A stretch of 64,000 nucleotides of DNA. Source: Mycosarcoma maydis. Lineage: Eukaryota > Basidiomycota > Ustilaginomycetes > Ustilaginales. The stretch lies in contig NC_026478.1 of NCBI RefSeq assembly GCF_000328475.2, positions 682,001 through 746,000 on the forward strand, in the 5' to 3' direction. Positions within the stretch are counted from its first letter, which is position 1, and every line of letters starts with the position of its first letter. Positions 1 to 11,342 of this stretch are shown one piece after another. The notes under the pieces are model-generated. The model did not search any database. It had not been told where the DNA came from and saw only the letters and a program-made list of their open reading frames with translations. The translations under genes were made by a program, and so were the position numbers.

Positions 1-996
1 CAGGAAAAGCTCGAAGATGCCCTTCCTCACCCCTCTTCCGTCGAGGCCAACTCTTTGCATACCTTGTCACTGCTGGGGCAATCCTCTGTTTCGCTTTCTA
101 GTGACCACGACCCAGGAAAGTCATTGGCCGCAGAGCTCGAAAGCAAGAACCTAGTCCGCGCCGACGAATCTAAGCTTATCAATCCGTCCACTTCTGGAAG
201 CCTTTCCGTGCAAACCCTTGCCACCCCTCAGGATCGGCTTCGTAACGTTGGGTCAGCAACCCCTCCCCGCAAGGGTTCTGCTTCAAGCTTGCTTGCGACG
301 CCTGTACGACACGCTTCAAATCGGTATCGCTCAAATCCTCGTGATGCCCTCGACGTGGCGATTGGTGACATTGTCAATCGCTTGTCCATCTCTGTCTCGA
401 TCACAAATGCCTCTCTGACGGGAGGTGTGACGTCTGCTCGACCGCCTGGGCTCCAAGATCTGAGCGGTCAGTACTGGATTGGCGATCCTGACCCTCGTCT
501 TTGCTTCTGCCGGTTTCTGCCGTCCAACTTGGTCATGGTTCGCGTCGGAGGCGGCTGGCAGGAACTCTCGGAATTTCTGATGCAGCACTATGCCCATCTG
601 AGCCCGCGAGGCGCCCATAGTGATGGAGGCGAATCAAGTGGAAGACAGACATCCAACCTGGCTTGGATGCGGTCTGCCTCTGGCCCGGTAGGTTCGCCAC
701 GTCTCCGGACCCGTTCGTCCGTAAGATCACTACGATCGCACGAAGCGATGCACACAGGCACTCCTCGGTCATCGTCGCGGATTGTTACAATGCCATGCAT
801 GAGGAAGGCATCCATTATGACGCCGGTGAACGAGGGCAGCGCACAACCCAATTCTATCACCGAGCTGCACCAAGTGCCCTTCGAGTGTCGAGACCGCGGC
901 TTTTCCCCATCCTGCACATCTTCTGACGTGCCTTCTAGCAATTCTTCTTCGTCCATTGTGATCCATCCTTCATCTCCGTCTTCGTCCGCTTCATGA
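1..996 (+). CDS. GAS2-domain protein, 3' part (5' end outside window)
   Basis: The frame is open from the first base, with no convincing in-frame ATG at the left edge, and stops with TGA at 994-996, so this is the C-terminal ~331 residues of a longer protein. At about nt 466-600 lies a GAS2/GAR-type domain (GQYWIGDPDPRLCFCRFLPS, then VMVRVGGGWQELSEFL), a small fold that in plakins and Gas2 proteins binds microtubules. Flanking sequence is Ser/Pro-rich and probably disordered, with basic patches such as RLRTRSSVRSLRSH, common in microtubule-binding tails. A cytoskeletal role is inferred from the domain alone; what lies N-terminal (for example coiled coil or other domains) cannot be seen. The next gene is on the same strand 842 bp downstream. 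Confidence 0.8.
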   Translation, partial: QEKLEDALPHPSSVEANSLHTLSLLGQSSVSLSSDHDPGKSLAAELESKNLVRADESKLINPSTSGSLSVQTLATPQDRLRNVGSATPPRKGSASSLLATPVRHASNRYRSNPRDALDVAIGDIVNRLSISVSITNASLTGGVTSARPPGLQDLSGQYWIGDPDPRLCFCRFLPSNLVMVRVGGGWQELSEFLMQHYAHLSPRGAHSDGGESSGRQTSNLAWMRSASGPVGSPRLRTRSSVRSLRSHEAMHTGTPRSSSRIVTMPCMRKASIMTPVNEGSAQPNSITELHQVPFECRDRGFSPSCTSSDVPSSNSSSSIVIHPSSPSSSAS

Positions 997-1838
997 CATA
1001 GCACGCAAGGACGCTTTTTAGCTATTGACCAAATCTCAATCAATAAGCGTCTGCTCAGGGACGATCTCCTAGTTTCCCGCACAGTCCATGCAAAGCATTC
1101 TGCTCGTCACCTTCTTGTATTGTAATCTTGTCAAGTTATGTGTACTTCTCCGCATCAATATGTAAAGCAGTGTGCTCGTACGACTGTGACGAGTCTGTTG
1201 AATCTGCAGTGTCCGGCTTCCACAATTTGCGTCTGTCGAAGCATGCCCCGATCGACTCAGGCCGATATGATGAGACTGATTCCAACCTGCCAAGGAGATG
1301 CATCCTGCCGGAGCTGCTGGTTCGCTTGCAGTCAGTTTGCTGCTCGCCGGAAAGGGACACTTGCCAACAGTAGCCTGTTGCAGAACACACGTGTCTGTCA
1401 ATTACGAATTGCAAACAGGTGGGATTCAGACACTTGAATCATGAGTTTGGTGCGTTATGAACGAAGCACGAATATGGATCGGAGACCGGTCCGGGCCGCA
1501 TTATGTTTTTTTTTGGATTAACAGTTACACCTCGAGACACGAACACTGAGATTTCGTTGAATTCACGAAAATCTCAGAAATGCGGTGGACCCCGCGGGGG
1601 CTGGTGTTGCAAAGAAATCCTAAGCGACCAGACAGCTTCGCACCGACCATGCATACTGTAACTGTACATTCGATACTTTGGTGTGGGCTCAAGCTAAGGA
1701 ACAAGTCACGAGTGTCGGAATCAACATATCTGTTTCTATTTAACGTACAGACTTTGATGGATCCTGAAGCCGGACGCTTTGACCTTCCAACCAATTCCTC
1801 TGTCCACTCACACCGACACCAACGACCAAATCCGTGCA
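997..1838. other. intergenic spacer, no gene seen
   Basis: Spacer between the GAS2-domain gene and the SDR gene, both on plus. It must hold the 3' UTR of the first and the promoter of the second. Overlapping short ORFs on both strands lack family resemblance and are taken as noise. A run of nine T lies near 1507-1515. Confidence 0.6.
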
Positions 1839-2978
1839 ATGTCTACGTCTCCTGATCAAGTCGAAAGCTATCCTCGCCCAGGAAAGACTGCCATCGTGTG
1901 AGTCTCCGCAACACGCTCTTTGCAGTTATTCGCCCGCACGTTAACGTGACTGACTCTGTACTGTTGTTCTTCCGCATTGTGGCTTTCCCAACAGCACCGG
2001 CGGCTCTTCTGGAGTAAGTACTTGAACTCGCTCACCCATCGTACAGTGTGGCATGGTGTACTGATAGTCCTCTCGATCTATGACAGCTTGGACGAACGAG
2101 CGCGATAGCCCTTGCTCGCGCAGGCTGGAATGTCACCGTCACGGGACGACGTGAGAACGAGCTTCAAGAGTCCGTTACCCTTCTCAACAAGGCTGCGGGA
2201 CGCGATGATGCTGGATTTTTCGTCGCTGGTGATATCACAAAAGAAGATGTCGTTCTTCGAGTCTTCAAGGAGACCGCCGAAAAGTTCGGCCGCATTGATC
2301 TTGTCTTCTGTAACGCCGGCATCTCACCTCCCAACGTTCCTTTGGCCGAACAGAAGCTGTCCGACTGGCAAGCAACTGTCGACGTCAACCTAACCGCACC
2401 CTACCTCTGTGCTCGTGAGGCCTTCCGATACATGGAGAAGCAGCAGCCGCAAGGAGGTCGAATCATCATCAATGGCAGCATCAGCGCATACGCTCCACGA
2501 CCTTTCTCCTCGCCTTACACTGCCACAAAGACTGCCATGACTGGTCTTACCAAGTCCTTGTCGTTGGACGGTAGGAAGTTCAACATCGCTGTCACCCAGA
2601 TCGACGTTGGCAATGCAGCATCCGAGATGACGACCAAGATGAAGTCTGGCCCTGGTGTCCCTCAGGTAAGAAAAGTGAACGCAGCATCTTGGCGAACGTC
2701 AAACTTCAGCTGACCTGTCCTCTCCTCTTCCCTGGCGATCCGACAGGCCGACGGCACCTTGCGTCACGAACCAACCATGGACCGTGAATGGGTAGGAAAG
2801 GAGATCGTCCACGTCGCAGAAATGCCTCTGAGCGTCAATGGTGAGTCCAAAGCTAGTACGAGCCGCATTCTTATGTCAGTATGTGCAGGAACTGATTCGC
2901 AATCCTTTTCACACTTCAACAGTGGCTAGCGTCGTTATCCAGGCAACAAACATGCCAAGCCATGTTGGCCGTGGTTGA
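1839..2978 (+). CDS. short-chain dehydrogenase/reductase, five exons
   Basis: Classical SDR oxidoreductase of 268 residues. Proposed exons are 1839-1897, 1995-2013, 2087-2665, 2747-2840 and 2923-2978; all introns are GT-AG (donors gtgagt, gtaagt, gtaaga, gtgagt) and the joined length is 807 nt, divisible by three. The second exon is only 19 nt and encodes the N-terminal part of the Gly-rich NAD(P) loop (VTGGSSG, continued by LGRTSAIALARAG in exon 3). NAG motif is CNAGIS; the catalytic centre reads NGSISAY with the Tyr and Lys of YTATK further on. Substrate is not predictable. The ATG at 1839 gives a normal short SDR N-terminus. Without splicing only a 123-residue fragment (2342-2713) is open, so simple ORF callers would truncate it. 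Confidence 0.88.
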
Positions 2979-3114
2979 ATCATCGCTTCAATTTAACTAC
3001 TTCCAAAGAGTCCTCAACATCCGAGATTGTTACAGTTGAAATACGAAACGGGTGTACAAAGAACAGCTGTTCCACACATGCGAAATTCAAACCTTCATTC
3101 CTCTTCCCCTGTGG

Positions 3115-6100
3115 TCACAAGCATGGACATAGCAGGGTCGAGAGTTCGAGCTTGATGTTAGCACGGAAATCTGAGCAATCAGCAGAACAACGAACACAGA
3201 AATAACTTACCCTCAAGTGCCTCAGTCAACTTGATGCGATTGCCGCCTCTCCACCATCTCACAGCAAAGAAGACGGCTGCTGCCACAATTGTGGCAAAGA
3301 AGGCGCATGCCAATGCAATCCATCCCCCTGTAAGACAAAGGTAGAGCGCAAAGTCAGCTAAATGCGCAAGAGGAGGCGATACATTATTGAGACACTTACA
3401 TCTGTAGAACCAGCTGGGTTCGTATGGCGAGAGAACGGTGTCGATCTGGAAGATGCCGCCGACAGGTGCACGCTCGAGATGGACGTCACCTTCAACAGCT
3501 CGGGCTTCACGGCCAAATGCGAGCACGGTGGCAGAGTGGCGACTCGCTGATGAGCCTCGTGTGTTTTTGATACCCACAAGCCAGCCGAGTCCGTCGCTTT
3601 CCGGATCATGTGGGCCAAGACTTCTACCTGAGCTGTGTCGATATCGGTTGGTGCTGGCAGATGAGATTTTTCGAAAGCTGATCTGACCATAAGAGCTTGA
3701 CCCTCCCTGGGATCGATCAAGCAAGGTGGCGAAAGAGCTCTCGTCCTGCATGTCGATATCATCTCCACGACCATCAGGGAGCAATGTATCTATGGCCTTA
3801 TCGGTGGTGAGCGGAACGAGATGCTGCTGCACAAGTCTCACGAGAAGGTCGCGGTTTCCGAGGATTGCGGAAAGATTCACCTTTGTAAAAGCGCTATCAG
3901 TAGGGACCAACACCATGAAGCCGAGACTCGACTCTATGGTTTGATTCTGAGGAATCGTGCTGTTGAGAATGTATTCGTAACCTGCCTGAACCATAAGGTC
4001 TTCCATGGTATCAGCTTTTGCGCCTTTGAGGAGATCGCGGATGGTCAGGTCGAAGGGGATATGGACACGATCGACTTCGTGAATGACACCCGTGTTGGTA
4101 AGGATATCCCCTTTGACGATAAGGGAACAGGTGCCATTCGGTTCGCCTGCTTTGCGAACAAGGATCGAACCATTCTTCTGCTTTCTGATGGATAAATTTG
4201 CGCCAAGTTTGGGCAAGAGGGTGGGATATACCGTTTCTTGCTCGGTGAAATCTGATTTATAAGCGATCTTGTCGATGGCATGGTATTCAATGAGTGCTTG
4301 CAAGAGATGCTGAGATTCGGGCAGCAACACGTAATTCATTGCAAGACCTAGACCGGTGAAGGCATCGTTGGTGGGTACGAGGTAGCTGACGCCGGGTGCG
4401 CGCTCGACTGCCTTCTTGAGCTCCGCGCTGAAGACGGTGGCCACAAAGGTGGAAAGGGACAGGTAAGATACGGCTGTCTGCACTGGATCTGATGGTGGTT
4501 GGAGCAGTTGTGACACAATGTAGATCATGGCAGCATTTTTGACGTCTACAGGTGCTCTGAGAACATTTGCATCGCCAAAAGCGACATCGCCGTTGCCCTT
4601 CCTGTCGGAAGCAGCTGAGTCGTCAACAGTAACAGGCATCTTCTGCCTACCTTGTCGCAGCTTCCAGTCAGCAAGCTCGGTGTTGAGCAACATTCCACTT
4701 GTCAAGTTGCCTGGTCTGATCTGACCAGGTAGAATGTGGTAGCGAACGATCTCCTCGAGAGCGGGGCCCTTGCGATACTCGCGGGAAAGGCGACCCTCTG
4801 ACCGGGCTGTTGGTTGCGGGAGGGCATAACCTGGATACCACATGTCGATGACGTCGTCGCGAGGGGCGAGGAAAGTAAAGGTATCTTGATCTCGCCTCTG
4901 CAAGTGAGCCGGTTTGTTTATGTAGCGCTGCAGATTGGCATCGTAGATGAGATCAACGAAGCGTGAAGCGTTGAGCACCCTGAGGGTGGCCTCAATGCTC
5001 ATGTCGAGATCGCCAAACGGCAAAATGAGATTGTCAATCAGGTGAATGACTCCGGACTCCACGAGAATGTCCTCCTGCAAGACGCGTGCGTCTTCCATGA
5101 CTCTGATGGCTCCATCTTCACCGTCGGCCTCGACGGAGACAGAGCCGCCAAGAGCGGTGGGAAGGGTTGCACGTCCAGCAGCGCGGATGGATGCCGAGTA
5201 TACAGGAGAGCGATCACCGAGACCGCTTCCGGACATGTGCCAGCCGAGGAGTTTGAGTCGGTCCAGCGCAGCCTGCTGATAATTGCCGAACAAATAAGTT
5301 GACTCCAGCACGCTGAGATTGTCGAAAGCTTCCGAGGCGGGCAAGAAGAGGGTGAGATGAGGCACAGTTGAGAGACTTTTCAAAGTGTCGTTGCTGACCA
5401 GTCGTCTAAGGGTGTCCAGGCGAGGATGAGTGAGGACGACTTGCTCAAGCGACGGGGGCAAGTTTATGACCGAGTCGATGTAGTGAAGAACGCCGTTTTT
5501 GGACCGCCAGTCTTCGCCCAGCGACTTAGCGCCGCCACGACCCTTTTCATCAGCTCCAAAGAAGAGAGCTTTACCTTTGGATTTCGCGAAGCGAGCGTGC
5601 AAGAAAATGTCGGCCTTGTCTTTGTCGTCGACTAGAGCAACACGCATGCGTTGGCCGTGGTGGCCGAGCAAACCTCCATGATCCTCCTCGTCGGGGATGG
5701 GAACTCGGCCCGGATGAGTAGGCTCGGCGAGCAAGCGACGGGATGGAAAGTGCAAGGTGGTGAGCATCTGTGGCTTTCCAGGCTCTGGAAGAGGCTTGGA
5801 GGGCAAGTGAGAGCCGGTGTCGGCACTCAGTGTGAATGGGAGGGTGTAGTTGAGGATATGATATAGGAGATGCTGACGTGCGACAGCATTGACATTTCCA
5901 GCTGCTAAGCATGTGCCTTGATGCCAGATGCACTGTGAAGAGGCGCTGGATAGTAGAGATGAGTTGGATGCTGGTTCGTCAATCAGATACTGCCAGAAAG
6001 TTGGTGAGGCGGAGGCTGCTCCGAGGACGGAATCACGTTGTGCTATTTGTTCGTTTCTCTTTCCGAGGAACGCATCGTTGGTTGGAGCCAAAATTGTGAG

Positions 6101-6391
6101 GCCAGAGCCATCATCAAGCTCCTGCAACCTGTTGAGAGTCGGAATCAGACGTGTCCTCTGAAGCAGACGCACAAGGATGGTATGATCCGGTGATTGCGTC
6201 AGAAGATCGATTAAATTGGGAGAGATTGGATCGTTTCCTTTGCGTGTATCGGCGTCAGACTGATCGAGGATCTGCAAGGGCTTCTGCAGATTTTGCTGGA
6301 TAATCTTGGGGGCGACCAGAACACAATGAGCCCATGTTAAATAGAGGCAGAGGAAGGCGATGCGGCCTGCCGTCACTCGCATTTGCACCAT
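3115..6391 (-). CDS. multi-FAS1 (fasciclin) repeat membrane protein
   Basis: Large secretory-pathway protein of about 1054 residues with an N-terminal signal peptide (MVQMRVTAGRIAFLCLYLTW), several fasciclin domains and one C-terminal transmembrane helix (WIALACAFFATIVAAAVFF) followed by a basic tail. FAS1 signatures recur: LTILAPTNDAF, LTLFLPASEAF, FTFLAPRDDV, VSYLVPTNDAF and FMVLVPTDSAF, each followed after ~60-100 residues by the VIH-like second motif (GVLHYIDSV, GVIHLIDNL, GVIHEVDRV). Layout resembles yeast YLR001C, a FAS1 protein; extracellular or vacuolar lumenal adhesion-type function is inference. Two short introns near the 3' end are proposed: exons 6391-3400, 3327-3211 and 3170-3115 (introns of 72 and 40 nt, GTAAGT donors). 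Splicing gives the tail ending TLLCPCL; the unspliced frame instead stops at 3179. Confidence 0.85.
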
Positions 6392-7213
6392 CTCTGCTTT
6401 GGTCTTGGCTGAGCGTGGTTGTGGAAAGAGGTGTTAGAAAAATTCACACGCTGTGATTGCAGATCGGGAAAACGCTACGGAAGGTTGTAACGGAGCGCCA
6501 TCGCAGGTGGAAAGAGTCGACAATGATCCCGTGCGAGATACAGGAAGAGACGAATCAGGGCGAGATCGATGATGGTGGTGATGATGATGATTCGTGATTG
6601 ATGAGCCACTTGCTGTGTGTTTAATCAGCACAAGCACAGACCCTGCATAATCCACAATCGTCGCTCAAAGAGATATTCACGATGATTTACAGTAAATTGT
6701 CGAGACTGAGAGACACGACCGATTCACATTCGTGATTCATGCCGATTCTCAAGAGGCAATCACTAAATCACGATTTTCTCGCTGGGAATCGCCACAGCGA
6801 GCAGAGCAGTGCGGCTCATCCGTGTTTGCGTTTCGCTACAAGCGAAAGCGAAACGCCTAAAACCAGCCCAAGACTCGGTCCAAGACTCAGTCCCAAACTC
6901 GATCGTGTGCGCGCATGGGACAGCCTCTTTCAAGACCCTGCATTTCGCAACGTCAGGTAGCAATATGCAACCTCCACGTCGCTGTGAATCGTGAATCGTC
7001 ATCGTCAATCATCAACCGTCAATCGTCAATCACGAATCGTGAATCGTGAATCGTGAATCGTGAATACCAAAACGTGACTCACGACTGACGCCAACGATTC
7101 ACCGCCAACAGCAAAATCCGACGCCGAGCAACTCCGCGCAGACACTCAACCCTGTCCACAACCTAGCCAACCCAGGCAGGATGCATGGCTCTGCTGCGTG
7201 CTCATGAGTCATC
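6392..7213. promoter_or_regulatory. divergent promoter region with heptamer repeats
   Basis: Shared upstream region of the minus-strand fasciclin gene and the plus-strand RING-CH gene. It contains a His-codon-like gatgatggtggtgatgatga run near 6570 and a heptamer block at about 6984-7064. No coding sequence with family resemblance was seen. Confidence 0.6.
6984..7064. repeat. heptamer repeat block (TCGTGAA/TCGTCAA variants)
   Basis: Tandem, imperfect 7-bp units of TCGTGAA with TCGTCAA and inverted TCACGAA members, 150 bp upstream of the RING-CH start codon. It belongs to the spacer-wide heptamer family seen across the window. Confidence 0.85.
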
Positions 7214-8914
7214 ATGTCGCGAGCTTCGTGGAGTAGCACCGGCTCTGACGCCGAAGTACAACATCATTTCGATCAACCCTTCAACTATGAGCCGCGTCTC
7301 GATCTCAATCCACAACCCACTCGAGGCAGACGGCACGGAAGTGAGGACGCCGACAAGGCTGATTCCGACCAAGTGGTCGACGATTCTCGTTCTACTGCCG
7401 ACTCGGACGCAGCTTCAATTGCATTTTCAGACAGCTTTCAGGCTGCTCTCGAAGAGCCAGTCAATGAAACCTTCGATCAACCCACAAGTCGGCCGCTTCA
7501 CTTTCTTGACGATAGCGAAGATCAAACAAATCAAGCCATCTGTCGCATCTGCCTTGAGTCTGCGTCAAGCGATGTATCCGGTGGCGAGTCTTTGGGTCGT
7601 CTCCTCTCGCCCTGCAGATGTAAAGGCACCATGAAGTACGTACATGCCACCTGCTTGGATCAGTGGAGGGCAGCGTCCGCTCGATCCTCGTCCGCAGTGG
7701 CATGTGACCAATGTGGTGCTCCATACCGCTTTCGCAAGTCCAAATTTGTCGGTCTCGCCACGTCACCCACCCTCCTCTTCGTCGTCAGTCTTGTTCTCTT
7801 TCTCGTGCTCATCTGGACCGTGGGCGTGGCTGCTACTTTTTTCATGGACATATATGAGCGACCTTCCTCTGACAGCACATCTGCGACTCAACATAAGCTC
7901 AAATCCAAGAGCTGGTGGCCATGGCGAGCCTCTGACGTGATTCGCGATCCCGAATCTGCCTCCGTCGAAGCAGATGCGTGGTCTTACCTTGATGTTGATT
8001 ACACTCCTGGGCTATGGGGTTACAGCAGTCTGATGTATGAGCCTGCGGCATACGTCAAGCTCATCAAGCAAGCAGTGCGCTCATTTGCCACCGGCGAGGC
8101 CGTAGAAGCAGTCAAGGAAGCTGTGGGCTTGCAGGATGGCTTGGAAGAACCACCGACTGTTCGGGAAGATGCAAACGAAGAGCGAGGCTTCTGGTCGGCT
8201 CTAAAGCACGAATGGATGTATGGAGACGGCGGTTTGTGGGAAAAGAGGGCGTCTCCTCCCTCCCAACAGACCCCGACGGTTCAGCCTGAATCGACATCTA
8301 GCTGCATCATCGCCGAAGCTCAAAGCACGCCTCCACCAAAAGCGAAACCGCGGGAAAAGTATGATGCAAGAGCTGCAGCCGACTACGACGATTCGAGGGA
8401 ACAAAGGCGTCGCCGTAACAAAGCGACCAAAGCAGCTCGCCCATCGAAATTGGGTCAAGTTGAGCCGCAAGGATGGCTGAACAAGCTGCTGATACAATTC
8501 TCGGTCGGCTTTTCTCTGGTTGGCATTCTCTCTTTCGTCAACCTCCTCGTCGGAGCATCCTTCATCGGCCCAATCAACCTGCACAACTTTGGACTTGGCC
8601 GGTCGTTTGCACGCATGACTTCGGGCGGGCGCGGACGCAATGGCAACCAGGAAGGTGTCAACATTGCCTCGATTCTCCTTGTCCTGCTGGTCATTATTGG
8701 TGTGGTACGCGCACTGCACGTGGTCTACAAGCTTGTCCGTAAGGCAGCCAGAAGAGGACTAAGCAGGCTCGAGGCTGTGATCGTAGATTGGCAGTACGAA
8801 GATGATGCCGATGTCGCCCCGAGCCATGTCGTTACCGCTACGCACGATGCTCGGGATCACGAACCGCAGCTTGTGCGGCAAAGACACGCTTTTGGTCTCG
8901 TCGACGATGATTGA
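7214..8914 (+). CDS. RING-CH (MARCH-like) membrane E3 ubiquitin ligase
   Basis: Single-exon protein of 566 residues. A RING-variant finger with C4HC3 order is complete: Cys110, Cys113, Cys134, Cys136, His144, Cys147, Cys164 and Cys167, including CRICLE, SPCRCKGTMKYVH and WRAASARSS. This family recruits E2 enzymes to ubiquitinate membrane proteins. Hydrophobic segments follow at roughly residues 186-210 (LLFVVSLVLFLVLIWTVGVA), 433-462 and 488-512, so it is anchored in an endomembrane, probably three spans. The acidic Ser-rich N-terminus (1-105) and the central charged region look disordered. The ATG at 7214 is preferred over an out-of-frame ATG at 7184. Much shorter than Doa10/Ssm4, so not that protein; substrate unknown. 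Confidence 0.88.
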   Translation: MSRASWSSTGSDAEVQHHFDQPFNYEPRLDLNPQPTRGRRHGSEDADKADSDQVVDDSRSTADSDAASIAFSDSFQAALEEPVNETFDQPTSRPLHFLDDSEDQTNQAICRICLESASSDVSGGESLGRLLSPCRCKGTMKYVHATCLDQWRAASARSSSAVACDQCGAPYRFRKSKFVGLATSPTLLFVVSLVLFLVLIWTVGVAATFFMDIYERPSSDSTSATQHKLKSKSWWPWRASDVIRDPESASVEADAWSYLDVDYTPGLWGYSSLMYEPAAYVKLIKQAVRSFATGEAVEAVKEAVGLQDGLEEPPTVREDANEERGFWSALKHEWMYGDGGLWEKRASPPSQQTPTVQPESTSSCIIAEAQSTPPPKAKPREKYDARAAADYDDSREQRRRRNKATKAARPSKLGQVEPQGWLNKLLIQFSVGFSLVGILSFVNLLVGASFIGPINLHNFGLGRSFARMTSGGRGRNGNQEGVNIASILLVLLVIIGVVRALHVVYKLVRKAARRGLSRLEAVIVDWQYEDDADVAPSHVVTATHDARDHEPQLVRQRHAFGLVDDD

Positions 8915-9212
8915 AGACTCCGTAACAACACAAGAGGACCAAATTCACATTCCAGCATTCGTGATTCGTTTTCGAGGTCGCAAGTCCCTTTAACCAGGAA
9001 AAGCGCAATCCACCCAGACATTGTCGACGGCAATGTAATCTCAGACGTCGATGGAGTGTCGGGAGCGAAATCATGACATGGAATGCAATGCAATGCGGAA
9101 GGCAGGGTTGAATAGAAATACAGACTGTGAATGAGGCAGAAGCTGCGAAACCTTGAGTCGGCGCCGGGAGAAGGATGCTGGGGAGAGAAGTGTTCGAAGA
9201 CGCTGATAGCGA

Positions 9213-10913
9213 TCAATAGTAGAACTCGGATTCGAACCTGTCAACGTCGGGGGCATCAGCCTCGCCAAGCTCGTCCACGAGCATCTTGACCATGTAGGGG
9301 CCCTCGAGCTCGTAACCCAATCTCCTGTAATAGTCTCGAGTGCCAACACCCGAAATAACGGCCAGCTTGCGCGATCCATGCTCGTCGCGAGCGATGCGTT
9401 CGGCCTGTTCCATAAGCAGCGTACCGAACCCCTGATGTTGGAACTTAGTTGGATCTCTGGAGTGAATAGGCACTGCGCTGCCATACGTATGCAGCTCGCG
9501 GACGATCGAGCATTGGCCATCCTTTATCAGTTCAGGTCGGTACGTTCCGGCAGCCGAACACTTTCGCAGACGCAACAGTGCGATAAGGATGTCCTTTTCC
9601 GGATCTTCGTATGCGAGGAACGATTCCCAACCGCCGTTGGCGGTGTAGTCACGACGAATGAATTCGACCTCGTCTGGTCGCACCTTGGTGTGAATCTCGT
9701 GCAGTCCGACCTCGCGATATCGAACATCGCGACAGGTGACACCAAAGTCGCGCATACGCTCCAAGGCCAATTCTCGCAAATTACCGTTCTCGACACCGGA
9801 CGAGACGAGCGGCATGGGAATGTCACGCTGTACACGATAGACTCGCGTCCAGGGTGGTACCAGCGCCAGGATTCGTGCGACGAGATCGACCAAGAACGAC
9901 GGTGTGTAATTCTTGTATCGACCCGTCCTCCATAGCTCGTAGAGACCTGTGCCACGGATGACGAGAGTAGGATAGAGCTTGAGACCATCAGTGCGGAAAG
10001 CCGGATTCTCAAAGTATTCCTTGAACTGCTCCATATCACGCTCGACGCCAACGTTGGGTAGGTCTGGCATCATATGTGCGACGATCTTGTAGCCAGCATC
10101 TTTGGCAAGCTGAAACGTCTCGCACACGGCCTTGACGGTATGTCCTCGGTTGGTATCCCTCGCCACGTCCTCGTAGACGGATTGAACCCCAATCTCGAGA
10201 CGTGTGCAGCCGTAACGGAGCATCTGAGATAGATGTGGCCTCAAGCAGTAGTCGGGGCGCGTCTCAATGGTGATGCCGATGCACTTGGTGAGTGCTCTCT
10301 CCGAGTACTTGACCGCTTCGTCTACGTCTTGGCCATTAAAGCCGCTGAGGGCATTGTGAAGTTGAGCGATGAACTGATTACGGTATGTTTCGGATAGCGA
10401 CATGAATGTGCCACCCATGATGATGTACTCGACCTTGTCTACGCTGTGGCCAAGCTCGCGAAGCTGCTGCACACGGTTCTTGGATTGCTCGTAGGGGTCG
10501 TATCGAGCTCGAATGGCTCGCATGGATGTTGGCTCGTATCCGGTGTAAGATTGAGTGCTGTACTCAAAGTCGGAGTCGGGGCCACCAGGGCAGTAGACAC
10601 AGATGTTGCCGGTGAGTGCGATATGAGGGCAGCGATGTGGCTTGCACATGACGGCCACCACGGCGATACCCGAGGCACTTCGTACAGGTTTAGCCTTGAG
10701 CGCAGGTACGAGCGCTTTGCGATACGCTTCCGGAACAGCAGCGATGATGTCGGTGAGCCTCGGAACACCATTGTAGCCATGTCTTTTGCACGTTGTTGTG
10801 CGGATTTGATTCAACGAAACGGATGCTGAGCGCTCGTGAGCATCAACGAGCTGTGCTGCGATGTCTGCGCAGACACGCAACAGCAGCTCGGCTGTATTTG
10901 AGGACGCGCCCAT
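9213..10913 (-). CDS. ELP3: Elongator complex catalytic subunit Elp3
   Basis: 566 residues, close to the 557 of yeast Elp3. Elongator makes the cm5U-type modification on wobble uridine of tRNAs in the cytoplasm. The radical SAM [4Fe-4S] cysteines are Cys95, Cys105 and Cys108 in [20 protein letters not shown], followed by [20 protein letters not shown] and GGTFMSL. The C-terminal GNAT acetyl-CoA domain has [19 protein letters not shown] and [20 protein letters not shown]. No intron is needed. It ends in FESEFYY and converges with the RING-CH gene (298 bp between stop codons). Identification is from strong family motifs. Confidence 0.97.
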   Translation of the reverse strand: MGASSNTAELLLRVCADIAAQLVDAHERSASVSLNQIRTTTCKRHGYNGVPRLTDIIAAVPEAYRKALVPALKAKPVRSASGIAVVAVMCKPHRCPHIALTGNICVYCPGGPDSDFEYSTQSYTGYEPTSMRAIRARYDPYEQSKNRVQQLRELGHSVDKVEYIIMGGTFMSLSETYRNQFIAQLHNALSGFNGQDVDEAVKYSERALTKCIGITIETRPDYCLRPHLSQMLRYGCTRLEIGVQSVYEDVARDTNRGHTVKAVCETFQLAKDAGYKIVAHMMPDLPNVGVERDMEQFKEYFENPAFRTDGLKLYPTLVIRGTGLYELWRTGRYKNYTPSFLVDLVARILALVPPWTRVYRVQRDIPMPLVSSGVENGNLRELALERMRDFGVTCRDVRYREVGLHEIHTKVRPDEVEFIRRDYTANGGWESFLAYEDPEKDILIALLRLRKCSAAGTYRPELIKDGQCSIVRELHTYGSAVPIHSRDPTKFQHQGFGTLLMEQAERIARDEHGSRKLAVISGVGTRDYYRRLGYELEGPYMVKMLVDELGEADAPDVDRFESEFYY

Positions 10914-11342
10914 GGCAAGCAGTGGATCGCAGTGATTTGGCCGACTGCACTGAGCAAAATTTGATGGAGCTTAGGAGCTGAGTGGTGCAAGCTTGTCAGT
11001 GGAGGGCAAGTGAAGGTCGAAGTGTTTGGATAGATGATGACGAATATGATGCTGTCAATCGTGAATCGTGAAATTGTGATTCTTGTTGCCAGACTGAGCT
11101 GCAAAATCTTTGGGAAAAAAAAGAAAAGAAAAAAGGTGGGCATCATCTCGGCACTCGGAAGAGGAAGCGAAGTTAGAGTTGGCAGAGTGCGGGGGCCTGC
11201 GTAGGCAGCTGATTTAATCGCCAGTGACGAGTTTTAGGTTTTACGCACGCTCCACTAGACGGCATTCTTTTCCGTCTCCCACCACCTTATCATTTACCTT
11301 CTTCTTCGACTCACGCCTACAGAGCTGCTCAACTTGGACAAA
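10914..11342. promoter_or_regulatory. divergent promoter between ELP3 and gcvH
   Basis: Spacer of 429 bp between two divergent start codons. It has an AT-rich A-tract near 11116-11133 and a small heptamer pair (TCGTGAATCGTGAAATTGTGA) near 11058-11078. No gene seen. Confidence 0.55.

Noticed and set aside
9228..9238. Box B-like GGATTCGAACC, hint of a tRNA gene
   Set aside because: It lies in the last codons of ELP3 (ending FESEFYY) with no box A at the right distance and no cloverleaf.
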